DNA of 64,000 nt. It comes from Planctomicrobium piriforme. Lineage in GTDB: Bacteria > Planctomycetota > Planctomycetia > Planctomycetales > Planctomycetaceae. The position numbers were made by a program, and so were the translations under genes. Location: NCBI GenBank assembly GCA_945860955.1, contig CAMATH010000032.1, forward strand, positions 1 to 64,000, read 5' to 3'. A model generated the notes under the pieces. That model had not been told where the DNA came from. It saw only the letters and a list, made by a program, of their open reading frames with translations, and searched no databases. Positions 16,738 through 26,010 of the stretch are shown here, one piece after another (position 1 is the stretch's first letter; every line of letters begins with the position of its first letter).

Positions 16738-17115
16738 TCCGGGGCGTTCTCGCAGGCTGCCTTCGCGCAAATGCCTCCGAGACCACAACTTCTCGCTGCT
16801 TTGGATGTCCCGATTTATCCGCCCGAGGATTCTCGGGGTGCCATTGGAACGGCGGGAATTCCAACGGTACCGGGTGGTGTGGCATCGATCCCTTCCGTCC
16901 GTCATAATGGCGGACGTGAATGCGTCGACCAGTTTCTGAGGCGCGGTTCACCGTGCCACCCCACGTTAAACCGGCCGACACCTCCCCGGAGAGTGTCGGA
17001 GCTGTCGGTTCGATTGCGTGGTGTCGCCCCCACCCCATGATTCCCACCACTCGCCTCGTTTCCGGAGGATTCCGTCGTGATCGCCACGCGGCTTCATTTC
17101 CCGAGAGGTCTTTCC
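16738..17115. other. Intergenic, nothing recognised
   Basis: This 378-base gap lies between the broken barrel gene and the DUF1549/DUF1553 gene. No convincing gene or hairpin was seen; it presumably holds the promoter of the downstream gene. Confidence 0.4.
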
Positions 17116-19581
17116 ATGCGTTCCTGGTCCACTCTGTCGGTCGTGGCGTGTGTGCTGTGCGCCACCGTCCGTGCCGCACAAGCCGGTGATTTTCAAGTCA
17201 CACCGGCACAGGTCAAGTTCGACCGCAACTTCGAGCGGGCGCAATTGCTGGTGACCGAAACCGCCGGCGACGGAAGCGTCTCGCTCCGCTCCGGCGACCT
17301 GACGCCCGTGGCTCTGTTCGCGTCGAGCAATCCGACGGCCGTCACCGTCTCGCCCCAGGGAAACCTGCAGGCGGTCGCCAACGGTCAATCGACAATCACC
17401 GTCACGGTGGAGGGGGTTTCCCACACGGTGGAAGTGCAGGTCGAGGGAGTTAGGCCGCAGCCTGCCGTCAGCTTTACCGAACACATTCTTCCAATCCTTT
17501 ACAAGTCGGGATGTAACGGCGGGGCCTGCCACGCGAGCCAGCATGGCAAAGGGGGGTTTACTCTGTCGGTGATGGGCTTCGACCCGGAAGCTGACCGCAA
17601 CATGATCGTCCGCGATCGGATGCAGCGTCGCGTCAATCTGTTGAATCCTGACGAAAGCCTGTTCCTCAAGAAGCCGCTGCTGGAAGTTCCGCATGGCGGT
17701 GGCCGGCGACTGACGAAAGCGTCGAATGACTACCAGATTCTCGCCGCCTGGATCGCGGCTGGTGCCCCCGCGCCAAGACCCGACGCCCCCAAAGTCGACA
17801 AGCTGATCGTGACGCCCAACCAGCGGATTGGCGGCCCCGGATTCAAGCAGCAGCTTCGCGTTCAGGCGGTTTACAGCGACGGAGCGGCCCGCGATGTGAC
17901 GGCGTGGGCACGGTTCGACAGCATGGACGACGCGGTCGTGGCGATCAGTCCGTCGGGATTGATCACCGCGGTGGGGCGCGGTCAGGCTCCCGTCATGGTG
18001 CGATTCGAGGGGCAGGCCGAGATCGCGATCATGGTTGTCCCGTTTTCTGACTCAGTGGATCTGGCGGGCTGGCAGAATCAGAACTTCATAGACGAACTTG
18101 CGTCGGCGAAGTTCCGCGAGCTGGGGATCGCCCCGGTCGGATTGTGTGACGACGCGACCTTCGTACGCCGGGCGTTTCTCGACGCGATCGGTTCGCTCCC
18201 CTCCCGTGAAGAGTTGATCGCGTTCATCGACTCCCCTGATCCCGACAAGCGTCGCAAGCTCGTTGACCGTCTGCTGGGATTTGACCCCGATCCGAATCAG
18301 AACACTTTCAACGACCAGTACGCCGCCTTTTGGGCGCTCAAGTGGGCCGACCTGATCCGGAACACCAGCACCCGTCTGGGAGATCAGGGCATGTGGGCCC
18401 TGCACAATTGGCTCCGGGAATCGTTCCGGACGAATAAGCCGTTTGATCAATTCGTGCGTGAACTGGTGACGGCGAAGGGGTCAATCTTTTCGAACGGGCC
18501 GGCGAACTACTACCGCATCGCCGACAACGCTCCCGACTTGGCCGAGACGACCTCGCAGCTCTTCCTGGGAACTCGGTTGATGTGCGCGAAATGCCATCAC
18601 CATCCGTTCGAGAAATACAGCCAGGCCGACTACTACGGGTTTGCCGCCTTTTTCTCACGCGTGGCGGTCAAAGGAAGTGCCGAATTCGGCAACTTTGGTG
18701 GCGAGTCGGTGGTTTGGGTCCGATCGGGGGGCGAAGTGACGCATCCCCGAACCGGTCAGGTGATGAAGCCGACGCCGCTTGATGGCGAACCGGTCGACGA
18801 CCCGCTCGATCGGCGGATCGCGCTGGCGAAGTGGCTCACGGCGTCGGACAACACCCAGTTCAGCCGGGCTGTGGTGAATCGTATGATGGCGACGCTGTTG
18901 GGGCGCGGTTTGGTCGACCCGGTCGACGACATGCGGGCGACGAACCCCCCCAGTAACCCGGCGTTGATGCAGGCGCTGGTCGATGATTTTCGGGGGAACG
19001 GGTTCAATTTGAAGCACCTGATGCGACGGATCATGCAGTCGCGGCTGTATCAGCTCGACTCGCAGCCGACGTCGCAAAACCTCGCCGACACGCGGTTCTA
19101 CAGCCATTACCGCGTGAAACGCCTCGCCGCCGAGCCACTCCTTGACGCGGTCGATTATGCGACCGGTTCCCCCACCAAATTCCCCAATCTGCCGGTGGGA
19201 ACCCGGGCGATCGAGCTTCCCGATTCGAACTACACGAATCCGTTTCTGGTGACGTTTGGCAAGCCAAAACGGGCAAGCGTGTGTGAATGTGAACGGACTC
19301 CCGACGAGAACCTGGCGCAGGCACTGCACACGTTGAATGGCGATGTGATCGCCACGAAGATCGCAGATGGGAATGGGCGGGTCGCGAAACTGCTCGCAGA
19401 CAAGAAGAGCCACGACGAGATCGTTCAGGATCTCTACCTGGTCACACTGTCGCGACGGCCTACTGACGCCGAGAAGACATTCGCGCAAACCTACCTCGCC
19501 GGCAGCCCTTCACCCCAGGAGGGGTATCAGGATCTCTTGTGGGGATTGATGAATACGAAGCAGTTTTTGTTTGTTCATTGA
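17116..19581 (+). CDS. Planctomycete DUF1549/DUF1553 protein with Ig-like domains
   Basis: The 821-residue exported protein has a signal peptide (about 1-25, ending VRAAQAG). A BIG2-type Ig-like domain comes first (SSNPTAVTVSPQGNLQAV). A cytochrome-like segment follows (CNGGACHASQHGKGGF), then a second BIG2 domain (FDSMDDAVVAISPSGLITAV). DUF1549 comes next (FVRRAFLDAIGSLPS, with CAKCHHHPFEKYSQADYYG as a possible haem or metal site) and DUF1553 last (FSRAVVNRMMATLLGRGLVDPVDD). These families abound in planctomycetes and have no settled function. GAGAGG seven bases before ATG 17116 supports the start. The usual DUF1501 partner is not downstream; the gene ends three bases from thrC on the other strand. 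Confidence 0.9.
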   Translation: MRSWSTLSVVACVLCATVRAAQAGDFQVTPAQVKFDRNFERAQLLVTETAGDGSVSLRSGDLTPVALFASSNPTAVTVSPQGNLQAVANGQSTITVTVEGVSHTVEVQVEGVRPQPAVSFTEHILPILYKSGCNGGACHASQHGKGGFTLSVMGFDPEADRNMIVRDRMQRRVNLLNPDESLFLKKPLLEVPHGGGRRLTKASNDYQILAAWIAAGAPAPRPDAPKVDKLIVTPNQRIGGPGFKQQLRVQAVYSDGAARDVTAWARFDSMDDAVVAISPSGLITAVGRGQAPVMVRFEGQAEIAIMVVPFSDSVDLAGWQNQNFIDELASAKFRELGIAPVGLCDDATFVRRAFLDAIGSLPSREELIAFIDSPDPDKRRKLVDRLLGFDPDPNQNTFNDQYAAFWALKWADLIRNTSTRLGDQGMWALHNWLRESFRTNKPFDQFVRELVTAKGSIFSNGPANYYRIADNAPDLAETTSQLFLGTRLMCAKCHHHPFEKYSQADYYGFAAFFSRVAVKGSAEFGNFGGESVVWVRSGGEVTHPRTGQVMKPTPLDGEPVDDPLDRRIALAKWLTASDNTQFSRAVVNRMMATLLGRGLVDPVDDMRATNPPSNPALMQALVDDFRGNGFNLKHLMRRIMQSRLYQLDSQPTSQNLADTRFYSHYRVKRLAAEPLLDAVDYATGSPTKFPNLPVGTRAIELPDSNYTNPFLVTFGKPKRASVCECERTPDENLAQALHTLNGDVIATKIADGNGRVAKLLADKKSHDEIVQDLYLVTLSRRPTDAEKTFAQTYLAGSPSPQEGYQDLLWGLMNTKQFLFVH

Positions 19582-19584
19582 TCG

Positions 19585-20664
19585 CTACAAAGCCCGTTCG
19601 AATTCCTCAAAATCCACCACGGGAATCGGCAACGAACCGGTCATCCGTTCGACTGACGGCGCGTCCTTGAAACCCGAACCGGTGATCAGTGCGACGATCA
19701 TCGCGTCGGGGCGCAAACGACCCTCCGCGACCGCGTTGAGTACCGCGGTGGTCGCAGCCGCCCCCGCTGGCTCACAGAAGACGCCCTCTTCCCGAGCCAA
19801 ACGGGACTGCGTGGTCCAGACGTCGGCATCGTCGACGACGTGTCCGGTCCCTCCGGTCGCGCCGCACTCGGCGATCGCCAGATTCCCGTCGATCAGATTG
19901 GGAACCTGCAGTCCACTGATTTTCGTTTCGCACGCCACTTCACACCCTTCGGAAAGTCCGGTTCGCAGTGCGGTGGCAATCGTATCGTTCCCCCGGGGCT
20001 GGACAATTTCCACGCGGGGCGAACGGCCCAGCGCACCCCGTTCGACGAGCTGACGGAATCCCCGCGCGACCGCAACGGCGGCACCGCAACCCCCCGCCGG
20101 GCAGAAGATGTGGTCGACCCGGGAATCAAGCTGTTCGTGCAGTTCAAAGCTGAGCGTCTGGACGCCGGTCATGCCGATGGGACTGTATTTGAACGCGCTG
20201 ATCTGCATCGCCGCGTCGGCCGCCGCGCCGTGCTGTTGCAGGGCGGAGAAGACCTGCCTGGTCACTTCGGGCCGAAATCCGAAACCGCGAATGCGGTGTA
20301 ACCGGGCACCATACGCCAGAAGTTGCCTGCATTTTTCGAGGGGAGCTGTCTCGACGAGCGCGACATGGCAGGCGATTCCCGCCGCCGCGGTGTAGGCAGC
20401 CAAAGCGGCCCCGGTGTTGCCGCTGGAGGTCGCCAGACAGCGTTTCTTGCCCCGAGCGACCATATCGGAGACGGCGACCGCCGCGAAGCGGTCTTTGTAG
20501 GATCCGGTCGGACAGAGGTTTTCGAGCTTGAAAAACAGGTTGTTCAACCCGGCCCGGGGACCGATCGATCGCGACCGAATCAATGGCGTTCCGCCTTCCC
20601 CCAGAGTCACACGAGCCGACTCGGGAATCGGAGGAAGCGCGTCAACCCATTTCCAAAGACTCAT
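19585..20664 (-). CDS. thrC: Threonine synthase
   Basis: The 359-residue protein is a fold-type II PLP enzyme. The lysine motif is CPTGSYKDRF (Lys57). The asparagine loop is ATSSGNTGAALAAYTAAAG, and the phosphate-binding glycine loop is CPAGGCGAAVAVARGF. EGVFCEPAGAAATTAVL and LITGSGFKD are characteristic of ThrC, which converts O-phosphohomoserine to threonine. Length fits the short class lacking the N-terminal extension. ATG 20664 has GAGG nine bases upstream. It stands alone; the next minus-strand gene ends beyond a 139-base gap, so it probably has its own promoter. Confidence 0.87.
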   Translation of the reverse strand: MSLWKWVDALPPIPESARVTLGEGGTPLIRSRSIGPRAGLNNLFFKLENLCPTGSYKDRFAAVAVSDMVARGKKRCLATSSGNTGAALAAYTAAAGIACHVALVETAPLEKCRQLLAYGARLHRIRGFGFRPEVTRQVFSALQQHGAAADAAMQISAFKYSPIGMTGVQTLSFELHEQLDSRVDHIFCPAGGCGAAVAVARGFRQLVERGALGRSPRVEIVQPRGNDTIATALRTGLSEGCEVACETKISGLQVPNLIDGNLAIAECGATGGTGHVVDDADVWTTQSRLAREEGVFCEPAGAAATTAVLNAVAEGRLRPDAMIVALITGSGFKDAPSVERMTGSLPIPVVDFEEFERAL

Positions 20665-20803
20665 CGAAAGCACCTCGACAGACCAACAGTTGCGGGACGG
20701 TTCTCGTTCACACGGGGAACGACTTGGCAAACGTCATGCCGATGACCCAAGAGATTTCATTGCGGAACCCAGAATCCCGACGACGCTCGCGTCCCGAGAA
20801 CGC

Positions 20804-21718
20804 CTACTTCGCCTTGGGCACGAACTTCTGCACGCGCTTGCTTTCGATTTCCGTCACATACAGCGCCTTGTCCGCTCCCTGCACCAGCATATGCGGGACG
20901 TTGAAATCGCCCGGCTTGTCCCCCTTCACGCCAAACCGATCCAGGATCTCTCCTTCCAGATCCAGCACCAGGACTTCATGCGCGACTCCGTCGGCGACAT
21001 ACAGTCGGTCGTCGGTGCCCAACGCCAGTCCATACGGTGCGAACCCCTTCCACATCGCGAGCAGCTTTTCCTCGGCGTCGAAAACCTGAATGCGCGAATT
21101 GTCCCGATCCCCCACCAGGATCCGCCCCTTCCGGTCAATGCAAATCGCGTGAGGGACATTGAACTCCCCAGGTCCATCACCCGGCTTTCCCCATTGCCGG
21201 AGGTATTTGCCGTTTTTGTCGAACACGATCACCCGGGTGTTGCCGTATCCGTCGGCGACGTACACATTGTCGGCGGTATCAAACGCGATGTCCGCCGGGC
21301 GATCGAAGTGGTCGATCGAGGTGCCCGGTTTGTCGATCGTCCCCAAAGACAGCAGCAGCTTGCCCGCCAGCGTGTATTTCTGCACGACATGCCGCACGAT
21401 GTCGGTGATCCAGACATTTCCCTGGCGGTCAATCCGCAAGCCATGTGGCTTGCCGAACAACCCTTCGCCCCAGGACCGGACAAACTGGTGTTGCTTGTCG
21501 AAATACAAAACGGGAGTCTTGCCCCGATGCAGCACATAAAGCCCCCCCGACGTGTCGATGTCGACCGCCGAACAGGGAGCGAGTTCGAGGCCTTTCGGTA
21601 GTTGCAGAAAGTCGGGAACCGGTGCGAATTCGCCGGCCGATGCGAATGCGGTACCACAAATCGCGAAGACGATGGCGAGGTGGAACAGCCGGGCCGCGAG
21701 TATGTGAACGAGACGCAT
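20804..21718 (-). CDS. Exported NHL-repeat beta-propeller protein
   Basis: The 304-residue protein has a signal peptide ending CGTAFASAG and then six or so NHL-like repeats: LFGKPHGLRIDRQGNVWITD, FDRPADIAFDTADNVYVADG, GEFNVPHAICIDRKGRILVGD, APYGLALGTDDRLYVADG and DFNVPHMLVQGADKALYVTE. NHL propellers bind proteins or peptides and some are lyases; no catalytic site can be assigned. GGGAG precedes ATG 21718. It lies 16 bases after the DUF1592-type gene on the same strand, so the two are probably co-transcribed and may act together outside the cytoplasm. Confidence 0.85.
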   Translation of the reverse strand: MRLVHILAARLFHLAIVFAICGTAFASAGEFAPVPDFLQLPKGLELAPCSAVDIDTSGGLYVLHRGKTPVLYFDKQHQFVRSWGEGLFGKPHGLRIDRQGNVWITDIVRHVVQKYTLAGKLLLSLGTIDKPGTSIDHFDRPADIAFDTADNVYVADGYGNTRVIVFDKNGKYLRQWGKPGDGPGEFNVPHAICIDRKGRILVGDRDNSRIQVFDAEEKLLAMWKGFAPYGLALGTDDRLYVADGVAHEVLVLDLEGEILDRFGVKGDKPGDFNVPHMLVQGADKALYVTEIESKRVQKFVPKAK

Positions 21719-21734
21719 GGAAACTCCCTCGAAT

Positions 21735-24206
21735 TCACTTGTTCAGAAAAAGTCGACTTTGCACGACGGCGTGGACGAGCGTGCGGAATCCGTAGTTCCG
21801 ATCACGACAGCGGGCCACGATCCGCTCGATCTCGGCCCGATCAGACCGGGTGGACGGTCCCCCCGTCGCATAGGTGACCAGTTTCTCCGTGAGAGACCGG
21901 GTGATCAGGTCGGGATCGCGGAGCAACAGGCGTTTGAATTCGTCAATGTTCGCGAACCGCGAACCGTCGGCGAGTTCCGCGGAGGGATCGACTTTCGGTC
22001 CCTTCAGATAGTGCATCCGACGACCGTCGATCTCGACCGGTTGACCCAGCCCGGTCGTGCGGTAATGGTCGCGCCAACCGCCGATGACGTCGAAACTCTC
22101 CAGCGCGAAACCCGGGGGATCGATCGTGATATGACACGCCGCGCATTGCGGAACATTCCGATGCTTCTGTAACTGCTCGCGAATCGTCGTTGAGCCGCGG
22201 GTGTCGGGTTCGATCGCGGTGATGTCGGCCGGGGGCTTGGGGGGGGGCGATCCCAAAATCTTGTCCAGCACCCAGGCACCACGCACGACGGGAGACGTCG
22301 TGGTGCCGTTCGCTGTCACTTTGAGGACGCTGGCCATCGTCAACACTCCCCCGCGATGGCTCTCCGAGGGCAGTTCCACCTTGCGAAATCCCATCCCAAC
22401 GACCCCCGGAATCTGGTAATGCTTCGCCAGCCGTTCGTTCAGCATCGAAAAGTCCGACGCGACGAAGTTCAACACGCTGGCGTCCTCCTTCAGCAGCTCG
22501 GCGAAGAACAGCTCGGTCTCGCGAACCATCGAGACCTTCAGCAGTTCATCGAACTCGGGATACAGGATATGGGTCGGATCGGTCACTTCGATATTGCGCA
22601 GCCCCAGCCACTGCCCGACGAAATTCTCGGCGAATCGGGCCGCATGGGGATGGTTGAGCATCCGTTCGACCTGCTGGCGCAGCGCCTCGGGGGTGTCGAG
22701 TCCTCCCTGTTCCGCCAGCGACAGAAGCTCGGCGTCGGGCATCGTACTCCACAGGAAGTACGACAGCCGACTGGCGAGCGCGAATGGATCGAGTCGGCCG
22801 GGACGTTCCCGCAGAAACAGAAAATCGGGGGAGACCAGAATGGCCGCCAGGCCGGCCCGCAGCGCAGGCTCAAAGCGCTGTTCCTTTTCGATTTGCGTTA
22901 ATACCAGCGCGACATACGGTTCGATCTCCGCAACGTCGACCTGGCGACGGAAGGCCCGCCTCGCGAAAGCGGTCAGAATCCGGCGTGTGTCGGTCGCTGG
23001 GTCGGTCGAAGACACTTCGAACCGGTCCCCCCGTTGGGGATCGGGAATGCGGATCTGCGGCAGGTCTCCCAACAACGCGCGGTGGCTGTCAGGGGGCCAC
23101 TCATTGTGTATCGGCCCGTCCACTTCGACCCAATGGATCGCCACACCGGGACCGCTCCACTCTTTGGCCCCGACCTGTTTCACCACGTTTGAGGAGGCGA
23201 GTCCGTACGGAAGGATGTTGATGGTGCTGCGGGCTTCGAGATCGACCGAGAACTCCTCAACGCGCGGCTCCCCCGCTGACGCGTCGAGATAGCCGACCAG
23301 ATGATTCCGTGTCCCCATCAGCAGTGGTCCCGCCAGCACGCGATACGAGAGCGGCTTCTTCTCCGACTGCACGCTGCTGGCTGAGATGCGGAACTGATAT
23401 CGGCCCCGATCGGGCGGGTAGAACTCCGACAACGTCATCGCCTGCCAGGGAGACGACGTGAAAAAGACCGTCGACTCGTCCTCCTGTCGAAAGACATCTT
23501 CGGAAGGGTTCTTCACCAGATGCTGATTACGACACAGGTAGCGCTGCGTGACGCGTTTGGGCTGCGGGCGGTTCGCGATTGCCAGATCGAGACCACGTTC
23601 GGCCGCCTCGAGATAGCACTCCATCAGGAAGGACGAGACATGCTGCCCGTCGGCGACATTGTCAAAACCGGCGGCTTCCGAATCGGGAGGGAGCAGATCC
23701 TTGTAATCGACAAAGATCCCCAGCAGATCGCGAATCGTGTTTTCGTACTCAACGCGGTTCAAACGTCGTCTGGGAACCCGCCCTTCCTGTGCCTGACGTT
23801 GCTGATCGATGCGATCGGATTGACTGCGGATCCAGTCGGTGAGCGCTCGCGATTCGTCCGGGGTGGGACGCGGTTTGTCGCGGGGGGGCATTTCCCCAGC
23901 GAGCAGCCGGGTTTCAATCAATTCCCAGCTTCGCTGGGTCTTCGCGTTTCCAAACTCTGGCGGCAGATCCGCAAGGGAGAAATTCCCCTCGGGCTTTTCT
24001 CCGGAATGGCAGTCGTGGCAGAATGTGACCAGCAGCGGCTCAATGCGTTTCGCAAAGTCGACAGTCGAATCGTCGGCCGGATTGGTTTGTGGTGGAGTCT
24101 CGTCGGCCGCCAGTCCGCCAACGGTCAATAAGCTCGCGAGGACGAGGGACCAACACGCCCGAAATGAGTCTTTGCGTGGGTGACTGGTCCGCGGGGTTGT
24201 TGACAT
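21735..24206 (-). CDS. Planctomycete cytochrome-type protein (DUF1587/1592/1588/1585)
   Basis: The 823-residue exported protein starts with a signal peptide (SLVLASLLTVGGLAAD). A planctomycete cytochrome C segment follows (CHDCHSGEKPEGNFSL). Then come DUF1587 (RRRLNRVEYENTIRDLLG), DUF1595, DUF1592 (FALASRLSYFLWSTMPDAEL, RFAENFVGQWLGLRNIE), DUF1588 (HYQIPGVVGMGFRKVEL, SHRGGVLTMASVL, CAACHITIDPPGFALESFD) and DUF1585 at the end. Two CxxCH motifs are present and suggest c-type haem. ATG 24293 has a better ribosome-binding site but would put 60 residues before the signal peptide, so 24206 is preferred. It probably forms an operon with the NHL gene. Confidence 0.88.
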   Translation of the reverse strand: MSTTPRTSHPRKDSFRACWSLVLASLLTVGGLAADETPPQTNPADDSTVDFAKRIEPLLVTFCHDCHSGEKPEGNFSLADLPPEFGNAKTQRSWELIETRLLAGEMPPRDKPRPTPDESRALTDWIRSQSDRIDQQRQAQEGRVPRRRLNRVEYENTIRDLLGIFVDYKDLLPPDSEAAGFDNVADGQHVSSFLMECYLEAAERGLDLAIANRPQPKRVTQRYLCRNQHLVKNPSEDVFRQEDESTVFFTSSPWQAMTLSEFYPPDRGRYQFRISASSVQSEKKPLSYRVLAGPLLMGTRNHLVGYLDASAGEPRVEEFSVDLEARSTINILPYGLASSNVVKQVGAKEWSGPGVAIHWVEVDGPIHNEWPPDSHRALLGDLPQIRIPDPQRGDRFEVSSTDPATDTRRILTAFARRAFRRQVDVAEIEPYVALVLTQIEKEQRFEPALRAGLAAILVSPDFLFLRERPGRLDPFALASRLSYFLWSTMPDAELLSLAEQGGLDTPEALRQQVERMLNHPHAARFAENFVGQWLGLRNIEVTDPTHILYPEFDELLKVSMVRETELFFAELLKEDASVLNFVASDFSMLNERLAKHYQIPGVVGMGFRKVELPSESHRGGVLTMASVLKVTANGTTTSPVVRGAWVLDKILGSPPPKPPADITAIEPDTRGSTTIREQLQKHRNVPQCAACHITIDPPGFALESFDVIGGWRDHYRTTGLGQPVEIDGRRMHYLKGPKVDPSAELADGSRFANIDEFKRLLLRDPDLITRSLTEKLVTYATGGPSTRSDRAEIERIVARCRDRNYGFRTLVHAVVQSRLFLNK

Positions 24207-24550
24207 TCGACGATCCAGCGAGGCATGAACAAGACGTTTCGAATTCGGCCGGCGCGGTGCTGCCAGGAGGGTGATCCTGGGACGGGTTGGCATTCAGCCT
24301 CTCTTGGTCAACCGGCTGGAGTATATACTCATCGCGACTGAAAACCAGCGGATTGTACAGATCCGTGTCCGTTAGGAAGCGGAACACGACAACCGCTTCT
24401 CGGATACGGCGTGGCATTTCTCGCCCTGCTGGGAATAACGGGCGGGAAGCGAGTCGGTAGACTGGCCATCGTGGATTTCGTTCACTACAGTCGCCCGTTC
24501 TGATTTTCCCGTCCGTCCGATTCCTTCTGTTTTGTCGTTGGAAGCCGATC
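24207..24550. other. Divergent intergenic region
   Basis: This 344-base gap lies between the minus-strand cytochrome-type gene and leuB. It should hold both promoters and part of an alternative N-terminal extension of the former gene (to 24293). No other gene or structure was seen. Confidence 0.4.
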
Positions 24551-25624
24551 TTGAACGTCCAAATCGCCGTGTTGCCAGGTGATGGCATTGGCCCGGAAGT
24601 GACCACCGAAGCGCTGCGCGTACTCGCGGCCATCGCCAGGAAGTTCGGGCACACGTTCGATTGTGTTTCGCTTCCCATGGGGGGCAATGCCATCGACAGC
24701 CATGGCACCCCGCTCCCCGACGAGACGCTCGCCGTCTGCCGAAAAAGCGCGGCGATTCTGCTGGGCGCGGTCGGGGGGCCGAAATGGGACGATCCGAACG
24801 CGAAGACCCGACCCGAGGCGGGGTTGCTCAAGATTCGAAAAGAACTGGGGTTGTTCGCCAATCTCCGACCAATCGCTCCTTCGCCCCACCTGATCGGCGC
24901 GTCGCCCCTCAAGCCAGAAATCGTCTCCGGGACCGACATTCTGTTCGTCCGGGAATTGACCGGGGGACTGTACTTCGGCGAATCGGGGCGTCGACCGCAC
25001 CCCTCGGGAGAAGAGGCGTACAGCACCATGACATACAACACCCACGAGGTGGAACGTGTGGTGAGAATCGCCGCCGAGGCGGCACGGAAACGTCGCAAGA
25101 AGCTGACCATGGTCGACAAGGCGAACGTGCTGGAGGCGTCGCGGTTGTGGCGCTCGGTGTCGGCGAACCTCGTCAAGAAAGAGTTTCCTGATCTGCAGTA
25201 TGATGTGGTGCTGGTCGACTCGATGGCGATGCACCTGATCTCGCGGCCGCGCGATTTCGACGTGGTGGTGACCGAAAACATGTTCGGTGACATTCTGACC
25301 GATGAGGGGTCGATGATCACCGGATCGATGGGATTGTTGCCGTCGGCGTCGTTGGGAACCCCGGGTCCGGGACTCTATGAGCCGATTCACGGATCGGCCC
25401 CCGACATCGCCGGCAAGGGGATCGCGAATCCGCTGGCGACGATTCTCGCGCTCGCGATGCTACTGCGACACTCACTGGAACTCGAAACCGAAGCGGCGCT
25501 CATCGAGAAAGCGGTTGACAAGGTTCTGGCCGACGGCTGGCGCACAAAAGACATCGCGGCGGGTGGCCCCAGCATTGGCACGGTCGAGATGGGACAAAAG
25601 GTACTTGACGCCCTGGCGACTTAG
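24551..25624 (+). CDS. leuB: 3-isopropylmalate dehydrogenase
   Basis: The 357-residue protein has the full decarboxylating-dehydrogenase pattern: [11 protein letters not shown] at the start, [15 protein letters not shown]-like [15 protein letters not shown], a substrate loop with [14 protein letters not shown], the catalytic Tyr in [51 protein letters not shown] and the NAD loop [19 protein letters not shown]. It oxidises and decarboxylates 3-isopropylmalate in leucine synthesis. The start is a TTG with GGAAG six bases upstream; no ATG fits. The cyclotransferase gene follows by 20 bases. Confidence 0.95.
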   Translation: MNVQIAVLPGDGIGPEVTTEALRVLAAIARKFGHTFDCVSLPMGGNAIDSHGTPLPDETLAVCRKSAAILLGAVGGPKWDDPNAKTRPEAGLLKIRKELGLFANLRPIAPSPHLIGASPLKPEIVSGTDILFVRELTGGLYFGESGRRPHPSGEEAYSTMTYNTHEVERVVRIAAEAARKRRKKLTMVDKANVLEASRLWRSVSANLVKKEFPDLQYDVVLVDSMAMHLISRPRDFDVVVTENMFGDILTDEGSMITGSMGLLPSASLGTPGPGLYEPIHGSAPDIAGKGIANPLATILALAMLLRHSLELETEAALIEKAVDKVLADGWRTKDIAAGGPSIGTVEMGQKVLDALAT

Positions 25625-25644
25625 AACCTGTCGGCCCCCATTCC

Positions 25645-26010
25645 ATGACGACCACAGAAAAATTGCCCCTGTTCGTCTACGGCACACTTCGCCGGGGGGG
25701 CCGCTACCACGAGGAATATCTGGCGGGGCGATTCGATGACGCCCGCCCCGCCAAGTTGCCACACTTCAAAAAAGTGGTCGGCAGCCATGGGTTCGACGTC
25801 GCGGTTCCGGCCGCTGGTGATTCCCTGGAAGGGGAGTTGTTCGATTTGAGCGCGGCTCGTTACGACGAGACTCTATCCCGTTGCGACGAACTGGAGGAAC
25901 TCTGGCCGGGTGAGTTACGTGGCGCGTGGTATCAGCGCGTCGCGCGAGAAGTGACCTGTGGCGGGACGACCGTTCGCGCGTGGGTCTACATCGGCGTGGT
26001 CGATGGATGA
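25645..26010 (+). CDS. Gamma-glutamylcyclotransferase-like (AIG2) protein
   Basis: The 121-residue protein has the GGCT fold: PLFVYGTLRRGGRYHEEYL at the start, a central LEGELFDL strand that precedes the acidic YDETLSRCDELEE helix with the expected catalytic Glu, and a final WYQRVAREV...VRAWVYI strand. Family members release 5-oxoproline from gamma-glutamyl compounds. It starts 20 bases after leuB and is probably co-transcribed with it. Its 3' end overlaps that of the convergent gene by 25 bases. Confidence 0.85.
   Translation: MTTTEKLPLFVYGTLRRGGRYHEEYLAGRFDDARPAKLPHFKKVVGSHGFDVAVPAAGDSLEGELFDLSAARYDETLSRCDELEELWPGELRGAWYQRVAREVTCGGTTVRAWVYIGVVDG

Noticed and set aside
20528-21601. 357-residue plus-strand open frame
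   Set aside because: It is antisense to the NHL-repeat gene and shows no domain.
24040-25320. 426-residue minus-strand open frame
   Set aside because: It is antisense to leuB and to part of the cytochrome-type gene region; composition is Ser/Arg-rich and unlike protein.
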